A DNA stretch of 64,000 nt from Conus ventricosus (lineage: Eukaryota > Mollusca > Gastropoda > Neogastropoda > Conidae), in assembly GCA_018398815.1 (NCBI GenBank), contig CM031601.1, positions 28,445,745 to 28,509,744 on the forward strand. Direction: 5' to 3'. Positions 56,487 to 64,000 of the stretch are shown one piece after another (positions within the stretch are counted from its first letter, which is position 1; every line of letters starts with the position of its first letter). The notes beneath the pieces were generated by a model. The model saw only the letters and a list, made by a program, of their open reading frames with translations, did not search any database and was not told the origin of the DNA. Position numbers and translations under genes: made by a program.

Positions 56487-56734
56487 CTGGGACGAGACAA
56501 AGAGGCAACACAAAATGAATCGACAGAGCAAAACAGGTTGTAATGCTAGCGAGAGATAAATCGTTAAAGGCTCGTAGGATGGACGCTCAGAGAAACTGCT
56601 ACACAGATCGACAATTTAAAGGGGGGAAAAATCCTTCAATCCGAAATGAATCGTCCTAGCAAACTTAATTGTATACTGTTTGTCTGCCATCTTCAGAGAT
56701 AATGGGGTATGGTGTGCATGCAGATTCATTCTGT

Positions 56735-56742
56735 GTGTGTGT

Positions 56743-56778
<36 letters not shown>

Positions 56779-56780
56779 GT
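56735..56780. repeat. (GT)n microsatellite
   Basis: A GT run with one GGT interruption. Confidence 0.95.
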
Positions 56781-57624
56781 ACACACACAGAAACACACAT
56801 ACAAATACACGCGTATAGACACAGACGGACGAAAAAGACACGTATCGGCAAGAGCAGGAATTCGCGTGAGACATGGCCAGCAGAACCGGTTAGAGGGGTT
56901 ACAGTGTGACTATGAACTAAGGCACAGACCCACCATCACTACCACAATGCAGTGAGGTCTCTGTGTTAATTCAGTGTGACCATGACCTGACACACACATC
57001 CTACCATTCCCAGGCGGCCCTCTCATAACACACACTGCGATTCTGAACTAACTCCACCACATATCCTACGTTGGGTCAGGATAAAATTCAGCGATGGCTC
57101 TCTGATAATACGATTTGGCCACAACTTTAAGCTACAGATCCTGAAATACAGCGTGACCACGAACTAAGCAGCATATCTCTCGCAATATAGAATACAAATC
57201 GGATATACCCTCTCTAATGACGCATCACGATGACCTGTGCCATTGACCCTGTATCTCGTTTTTCGTAGAATACAATTTTGGTGACAGCCGTCTGACAACG
57301 CAGTGTGTGACCACCAACCAGGCAGGACACGGATTATTCATTCCCCGGGTTTTCAAAGAATACAGTCGGCGACAGCTCAGAGTGCTGGCTTTCCTTCCCA
57401 TTCAGCCAACGAACACACTGGAAACCGTCACCCATCTGTTACGTCTGTATCGTAGCCTATGACCCCCGGACTTGATGAACAGAAAGAGTTTTGACGGGTA
57501 GACGGAGTGTGAGATCGCATCGCATGAACTCCAGATCTGGCTATGCTGGCCCCGCGCTTCTCAACAGTCGCCCACTTTTGGGCTGGCCACCCTAATAAAG
57601 ACTGTGACAGTAAGACCGTTGGCA
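56781..57624. other. No gene recognised; very decayed repeat
   Basis: Recurrent gtgaccatgaacta-like pieces (for example 56,907, 56,974, 57,154 and 57,307) suggest an old tandem repeat of roughly 60-80 bp, now almost unrecognisable. An AATAAA lies at 57,592 on the plus strand with no attached gene. Confidence 0.4.
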
Positions 57625-58600
57625 GAAAGAAGACTAAGACACGAAGGGTGGGACAGGAAGACTATGACACGAAGGGTGGGACAGGAAGACTATGACAAGA
57701 AGGGTGGGACAGGAAGACTATGACAAGAAGGCTGGGACAGGAAGACTATGACAAGAAGGGTGGGACAGGAAGACTATGACAAGAAGGGTGGGACAGGAAG
57801 ACTATGACAAGAAGGGTGGGACAGGAAGACTATGACAAGAAGGGTGGGACAGGAAGACTATGACAAGAAGGCTGGGACAGGAAGACTATGACAAGAAGGG
57901 TGGGACAGGAAGACTATGACAAGAAGGCTGGGACAGGAAGACTATGACAAGAAGGGTGGGACAGGAAGACTATGACAAGAAGGCTGGGACAGGAAGACTA
58001 TGACTCGAAGGGTGGGACAGGAAGACTATGACACGAAGGGTGGGACAGGAAGACTGACTCGAAGGGTGGGACAGGAAGACTATGACTCGAAGGGTGGGAC
58101 AGGAAGACTTTGACTCGAAGGGTGGGACAGGAAGACTATGACTCGAAATGTGGGACAGGAAGACTATGACACGAAGGGTGGGACAGGAAGACTATGACTC
58201 GAAGGGTGGGGCAGGAAGACTATGACACAAAGGGTGGGGCAGGAAGACTATGACACAAAGGGTGGGACAGGAAGACTATGACACGAACACAATGACATGA
58301 AAAATATGATACAAAGGCTATGACAGGAAGACTATGACACGAAGGGTGGGACAGGAAGACTATGACACAAAGGGTGGGACAGGAAGACTTTGACACGAAG
58401 GGTGGGACAGGAAGACTTTGACACGAAGGGTGGGACAGGAAGACTATGACACGAACACAATGACATGAAAAATATGATGCAAAGGCTATGACAGGAAGAC
58501 TTGGACGCGAAGAGCATGGCATGAAGACTCGGACATGAAGAACATGGCAAGACGACTGACGTGACGACTGACGTGACGACTGACGTGAAGACTGACACGA
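57625..58600. repeat. Minisatellite, 28-bp unit, about 33 copies
   Basis: Unit gaagactatgacaagaagg followed by gtgggacag. A longer composite (gaacacaatgacatgaaaa then atatgat.caaaggctatg) occurs twice, at about 58,282 and 58,450. The right end changes to a short gacgactgacgt repeat (58,550-58,592). Confidence 0.95.
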
Positions 58601-58691
58601 ATAATACGACATGCCGGCAAAACCCAAGGTTAGTTCACTGAAAAAGGAATGGCCTGATTTTTTCAGTAACACACTATTAGGACTTTGTGCA

Positions 58692-58704
58692 CGCGCGCGT
58701 ACTT

Positions 58705-58736
<32 letters not shown>

Positions 58737-58744
58737 TCACACAC
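58692..58744. repeat. (CA)n microsatellite
   Basis: A CG then CA run with a short GCACT end. Confidence 0.93.
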
Positions 58745-58984
58745 TGAATTTATCGAATTTTCATATGCAATTGTGTTGTGTTTTACGAGAAGAATGCAAA
58801 AATTTACAATAAATGTAATTTTGACAGAAAAGGCTTTGTCAATTATTAAGCGAAATTAGAATGTTCTACGTCAACTTTTTGTTGTTGTTCTTTTCAAAAT
58901 TCACTTTCGCTGTAATCTAAACGTGAAAGCCGATTTCTATTCGTCAAAGGAACTATCTAGAATGTGCACATCAAGAATATTGTC

Positions 58985-59204
58985 CACACACACACACACA
59001 CACAAATGGTTTTACGAAAATCCCACTTTTTTTTTTTTTTAACCATTTCGCAAAACCCATTATACGTCAAGCAAACACACACATACTTGCGCACGCGCGC
59101 GCGCGCGCTCACACACACACATACACACGCGCACGCGCGCGCGCACACACACACACATACACACGCGCACGCGCGCGCGCAACACACACACACACACACA
59201 GACA
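58985..59204. repeat. CA and CG/CA alternating tracts
   Basis: CA at 58,985-59,003, then from 59,090 a near-duplicate pair of blocks (acacacatacacacgcgcac) with CG runs. Confidence 0.93.
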
Positions 59205-59880
59205 GATCTCCCTTTCACTCTGTTCTCTCCTTCGTTCCTCTCTCCCTCCTAAAAACAAAGAGCAGGGATCTTTCATTGGCATAAACCACAGTGCAGCTGC
59301 CTCCAGCCACAATAAAGAGTCCTCCTTCTTCCCCCCCCCCCCCCCTCCCTCTCTGCTCCCTCCTGTCCTTCCCCTCCCACACCTCCGTTCGTGTCTCCAG
59401 GGCTTGCGGACATCAAAAGGAAATGAAGAAGGCGACAAAGGAAATGAGCTCTCCCTCATATTCACGTGGCGCAGTGACATGCATATAAAAACCACACTTA
59501 CAAACAGAGAGCGAGAGAGAGAGAACATGTACGACTACTGTGAGCCCCCCACGTCATCAGTCGAGTCAATTAACTGAAAAGGCCGGCTTGAAGACAGCAT
59601 TATTACGACTTTCTGACTGTGTGTATGCCCACATGTTCGCATGCTAACGTACGCCAGCAAGTGTGAAAGACGCGCGCGCGCGCGTGTGTTTGCATGCGTT
59701 TTTCTCTGTGTGATGTGATTTAATGTGTGTTTGCGAGCGCGCCCGTATACGTTCGAGTGCGTGTGCAAAGCAATAAGGCGCAACAACTAACAATTAAAGC
59801 AAAGTGACATTCTGTCAGTATTTCAATGAAATCGGACCCGAATTCGAAGAAACAATGATTGAAGGTGGGGGTGGGGGCTG
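59205..59880. other. No gene recognised
   Basis: Pyrimidine-rich 59,205-59,360 with a C run, then ordinary sequence and a CG/GT tract at 59,671-59,688. Confidence 0.45.
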
Positions 59881-59886
59881 ACACTC

Positions 59887-60120
59887 ATTGAAAAGCACTG
59901 TAATTGAAGCTTGGTTCCACTTCGGAAAACAACAGAGTAAAACAAACAAAATATTAGGTAAGATTAATCGAGAACAAAACGTTGGGGAAGAGTATCCTAA
60001 CTGAAAAGCACTGTAATTGATGCTTGGTTCCACTTCGGAAAACAACAAGAGTAAAACAATCAAACAAAATCTTAGGGAAGATTAACTGGGAGCAAAATGT
60101 TGGGGAAGAACATCCGGGAG
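59887..60120. repeat. Tandem duplication of about 117 bp
   Basis: tgaaaagcactgtaattga, cttggttccacttcggaaaa and gttggggaagag occur twice in order (from 59,888 and from 60,002). The end of each copy contains the anaacgttggggaagaa motif that forms the next array. Confidence 0.9.
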
Positions 60121-60214
60121 CAGAAATGTTGGGGGGAGGAGGGGGAGGGGAGATAAATGGGAACAAAAATGTTATGTAAGATCACAGTTCATAGATATTG
60201 GGGAAAGGATGCTC

Positions 60215-62165
60215 CGACACACAACTGTTGGGGAAGAATAACACACAACTATTGGGGAAGAATAACACACAACTGTTGGGGAAGAATAACCGGAACACAA
60301 CTGTTGGGGAAGAATAACACACAACTGTTGGGGAAGAATAACACACAACTGTTGGGGAAGAATAACACAACTGTTGGGGAAGAATAACACACAACTGTTG
60401 GGGAAGAATAACACAACTGTTGGGGAAGAATAACACACAACTGTTGGGGAAGAATAACAAACAACTGTTGGGGAAGAATAACACACAACTGTTGGGGAAG
60501 AATAACACACAACTGTTGGGGAAGAATAACACACAACTGTTGGGGAAGAATAACACAACTGTTGGGGAAGAATAACACACAACTGTTGGGGAAGAATAAC
60601 CACAACTGTTGGGGAAGAATAACTGGAACACAACTGTTGGGGAAGAATAACACACAACTGTTGGGGAAGAATAACACACAACTGTTGGGGAAGAATAACT
60701 GGAACACAACTGTTGGGGAAGAATAACACACAACTGTTGGGGAAGAATAACACACAACTGTTGGGGAAGAATAACTGGAACAACTGTTGGGGAAGAATAA
60801 CACACAACTGTTGGGGAAGAATAACACACAACTGTTGGGGAAGAATAACACACAACTGTTGGGGAAGAATAACTGGAACAAGTGGAAGAATAACACAACT
60901 ATGGAGAATACACAAACTGTGGGGATAAAGTGGAAAATAACACAACTGTTGGGGAAGAATAACACACAACTGTTGGGGAAGAATAACACAACTGTTGGGG
61001 AAGAATAACACACAACTGTTGGGGAAGAATAACACAACTGTTGGGGAAGAATAACACACAACTGTTGGGGAAGAATAACACACAACTGTTGGGGAAGAAT
61101 AACACACAACTGTTGGGGAAGAATAACACACAACTGTTGGGGAAGAATAACACAACTGTTGGGGAAGAATAACACAACTGTTGGGGAAGAATAACACACA
61201 ACTGTTGGGGAAGAAAATAACACAACTGTTGGGGAAGAATAACACACAACTATTGGGGAAGAATAACACACAACTGTTGGGGAAAATAACACACAACTGT
61301 TGGGGAAGAATAACACACAACTGTTGGGGAAGAATAACACACAACTGTTGGGGAAGAATAACACACAACTGTTGGGGAAGAATAACACACAACTGTTGGG
61401 GAAGAATAAACACACAACTGTTGGGGAAGAATAACACACAACTTTGGGGAAGAATAACACACAACTTTGGGGAAGAATAAACACACAACTGTTGGGGGAA
61501 GAATAACACACAACTATTGGGGAAGAATAACACACAACTGTTGGGGAAGAATAACACACAACTGTTGGGGAAGAATAACACACAACTATTGGGGAAGAAT
61601 AACACACAACTGTTGGGGAAGAATAACACACAACTATTGGGGAAGAATAACACACAACTGTTGGGGAAGAATAACACAACTGTTGGGGAAGAATAACACA
61701 CAACTGTTGGGGAAGAATAACACACAACTGTTGGGGAAGAATAACACACAACTATTGGGGAAGAATAACACACAACTGTTGGGGAAGAATAACACACAAC
61801 TGTTGGGAAGAATAACACACAACTATTGGGGAAGAATAACCGGAACACAACTGTTGGGAAGAATAACACACAACTGTTGGGGAAGAATAACACACAACTA
61901 TTGGGGAAGAATAACCGGAACACAACTGTTGGGGAAGAATAACACACAACTGTTGGGGAAGAATAACACAACTGTTGGGGAAGATAACACACAACTATTG
62001 GGGAAGAATAACTGGAACACAACTGTTGGGAAGAATAACACACAACTGTTGGGGAAGAATAACACACACAACTGTTGGGGAAGAATAACACACAACTGTT
62101 GGGGAAGAATAACTGGAACACAACTGTTGGGGAAGAATAACACACAACTGTTGGGGAAGAATTGT
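60215..62165. repeat. Giant minisatellite, 24-bp unit, about 80 copies
   Basis: The unit is aataacacacaactgttggg followed by gaag. Variants are a 22-bp form lacking one CA, forms with accggaac or actggaac, and an a-for-g form (ctattgggg). Flanks on both sides (59,990-60,215 and 62,165-62,430) contain progressively diverged relatives. The very long minus-strand open frame over this block is low-complexity and not a gene. Confidence 0.97.
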
Positions 62166-62440
62166 TGCAATCAAAAAACATTGGGGAAGAACGGTCAGAT
62201 CAAAAATGTTGGACCAGACTGCACGAACAGAGTAATACATGGATAAAATGTTGGGGAAGAATACTTTGGAATATCAAAGTTGGACCGAAGAAATTGAAAC
62301 TCATAAAATATTCGGGAGGACATAATAGTGCGAAGAAAATTCTTGGGGAAAAACAGTCGGGAGCTAAATATGGTAGAATTGTCAGAACAGAGTCACTAGG
62401 AACAAAACGTTGAGGAAGAACAGTCTGAAGCAAAAATGAT

Positions 62441-62492
<52 letters not shown>
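62441..62492. repeat. Poly-G run, 52 bases
   Basis: Uninterrupted G run after the decayed edge of the 24-bp array. Confidence 0.97.
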
Positions 62493-62493
<1 letters not shown>

Positions 62494-62896
62494 TACTCGA
62501 AAACTCTTGTAGGGAAATGAAAAGTCGGGAACAGTGTATGAAGAATAATACTGGGGAACAAACATGGATGAAAAAAAATTAACTTCGGAATAAAAAAAAT
62601 TGTTGGGAGACAATGTTGACTATGAAATACTGGGGATGAGGACTCGGGGATATCAATGTCGGGGGGTACATGGTTAGGAACAACTGTATTGGGAAAGAAC
62701 TGTCGAGAACAAAGAGTTTGCAGACCCAGGGCGCGCTGTTGAGTGTGCTGGATTGGCCGCTGGGAGCTTGGTGGTTCACTTACCCAGAGTTCCTGAGCTG
62801 AGGTTTTGTTTGTTTTGTTTTTATAGCCCTGTCTAGCTCCCATCCTGAGGTGCATGTGCTAGGGACCAAACTACAACACACTCACGCGCACGCACG

Positions 62897-62935
<39 letters not shown>

Positions 62936-63834
62936 TCAACCTCGGTGTAATGTCAGTGGAGGAAGGACTAGCGCACAGCCCAAACACCTCACAGCTTGCT
63001 TACGATCTCATCATTTTATCATGCTTCGTCACATCAAACACTAGAAAAGGGCTATAACTTACTACACATGTTCATAGAACGAAACATTCAATGCATATGG
63101 AAGCAAATGAAATAAAACATTCTCTCTTTCCCTGAACTTCACAAAATCATTTATCTAAAACATCATTGACTAACCCGGGTAAAAATAGTTTTCTACTTTA
63201 CCTGGCCAGGTGATCTTAACTATTCACGAATCACTGTCTTTTCTTTTCTTTTCTTTTTCTTTTCACTGTCACTTTCCAACACGACACAGCTGCTGGCACG
63301 GTGTTGGTCTGATGGCACCGGTCAGCTGGACTGCGGGCGCCGGTCAGCGGGACTGTGATGAAAGTGGCGCTGGCCAATTATGAGGTCGAACCCAGTGGGA
63401 TAGAACAGTGACTATCAACATCGATCTTTTCCCTCCTTTCTTTCTTCCTGCTTTAACGCATTGCACTCTCTCTCTCTCTCTTCTAGTCTGCTTTTATTCA
63501 AATGGACATGGTTGCTTTTTTTTTTCTTTTTTCTTTTCTTTCTTTTCTTCTTCATTAGTTAGCAACTTCCTCAGTCCTTCCCTTGCAGACTATCTCATGC
63601 CAATCTCTCAACTTGGTTCTTTTCCCTCTCCTCCCCTCATCCTCTCTCTGCCCTTCTCTCCTGCAGAGCTCCACTCGGGAAACCTCTCTCTCTCTGTCTC
63701 TCTGTTCGTTCTTCCCTCGTTCTCTCTGTTCGTTCTCTCTCCCTCCTTCCCTGTAGGCGAGACCCTACTTCCCCGAACTTCTCCCCTCTCTCTCTGTCTG
63801 TTCGTTTTTCCTCCTTCTCCCCTCTCTCACTCAC
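62493..63834. other. No firm gene; microsatellites
   Basis: CA at 62,891-62,933 and T/CT-rich stretches at 63,237-63,262 and 63,460-63,830. On the minus strand a strong donor-like TGG/GTAAGTG at about 62,780 follows a 20-codon open piece, not convincing as an exon. Confidence 0.45.
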
Positions 63835-63975
63835 GCATTCCTTTTTTCGTTCCGATCTGTCCAAAAAGGGCGAGTACCTTTGGGTCAGTATTTTTACCGC
63901 CCTGACACCGAAGTTATCCCCCTCTAATTCCATTGGATGTCCAAATCTGACAGTCACCCCTACACACCTTACTCT
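63835..63975 (-). CDS. Candidate upstream exon, unrecognised
   Basis: An AG (ccaccacag) precedes base 63,975 and GTGAGTGAG follows base 63,835. The 141-bp segment is open in phase 0 at both ends and reads RVRCVGVTVRFGHPMELEGD, then NFGVRAVKILTQRYSPFLDR and SERKKEC. Its phase would fit the coiled-coil exon at 56,486, and it is on the same strand, but 7.3 kb of repeats separate them and the donor has C rather than G before GT. I recognise no domain. It may be the next exon of the death-fold gene or an isolated chance frame. Confidence 0.3.
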
Positions 63976-64000
63976 CTGTGGTGGTCAATTGGGTCATTTA

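Noticed and set aside
57580..57600. AATAAA as a gene polyadenylation signal on the plus strand
   Set aside because: No plus-strand coding sequence leads to it. The hexamer is expected by chance.
60172..62246. Very long open frames (up to about 670 residues) on both strands over the 24-bp array
   Set aside because: The unit is 24 bp, so any stop-free frame stays open. The products are simple repeats with no start context.
62776..62835. 20-codon exon ending at a strong GTAAGTG donor
   Set aside because: Very short, A-rich, and its entry phase does not fit the neighbouring candidates.

Overview
The window is eukaryotic nuclear DNA, most likely from a marine mollusc and probably a gastropod. 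That reading rests on dense CA/GT microsatellites, poly-C/poly-G runs up to 66 bases, large minisatellites, CR1/L2-type LINEs with a structured 3' end and a TTA-type tail, DIRS, Tc1 and I/Jockey relics, tRNA-headed SINE-like repeats, and introns with normal GT..AG borders. The species is inference. A 100-N gap lies at 9,431-9,530.

The left two thirds (1-41 kb) is mostly repeats and dead transposons. In order it holds: a 54-bp minisatellite open in two frames (1-1,324); an RNase H relic (3.9 kb); a DIRS-type reverse transcriptase relic (5.8-6.6 kb, minus); a 34-bp array (8.4-8.9 kb); a nearly complete but broken CR1/L2-like LINE (12.7-16.5 kb, minus); a Tc1-like transposase relic (18.1-18.95 kb, minus); an I/Jockey-type LINE 5' part (23.2-24.0 kb); a second, 5'-truncated CR1/L2-like LINE (26.0-27.5 kb, plus); a 4-kb minisatellite (28.9-33.0 kb); a duplicated signal-peptide-like segment (33.3 and 34.5 kb); and two more arrays (35.0-35.9 and 36.8-38.9 kb).

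The right third (41.5-64 kb, minus strand) holds what I think is the one substantial host gene, spread over at least seven exons. Splice signals and codon phases agree from exon to exon for the six 3' exons. The product would contain, in order: a charged coiled-coil-like segment; a region made of eight near-identical 20-residue repeats; a death domain; a CARD; and a long Pro/Ser/Lys/Arg-rich tail with repeated S-P-F-x-K motifs, ending at a stop at 41,526. Death domain followed by CARD is the reverse of the CRADD/RAIDD order and suggests an apoptosis or innate-immunity adaptor I do not recognise as a named gene. Several single-base frame changes interrupt the reading frame, so it is either a gene with uncorrected assembly indels or a recently dead copy.

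The introns of this gene carry further minisatellites: 37 bp at 43.6-45.5 kb, 45 bp at 49.5-50.8 kb, and 45 bp at 52.25-52.55 kb. Arrays of 28 bp (57.6-58.6 kb) and 24 bp (60.2-62.2 kb) lie farther 5'. The 49.5-50.8 kb array is built from copies resembling the splice acceptor of the death-domain exon. Most long open reading frames elsewhere are low-complexity readings of these arrays and are not annotated as genes.
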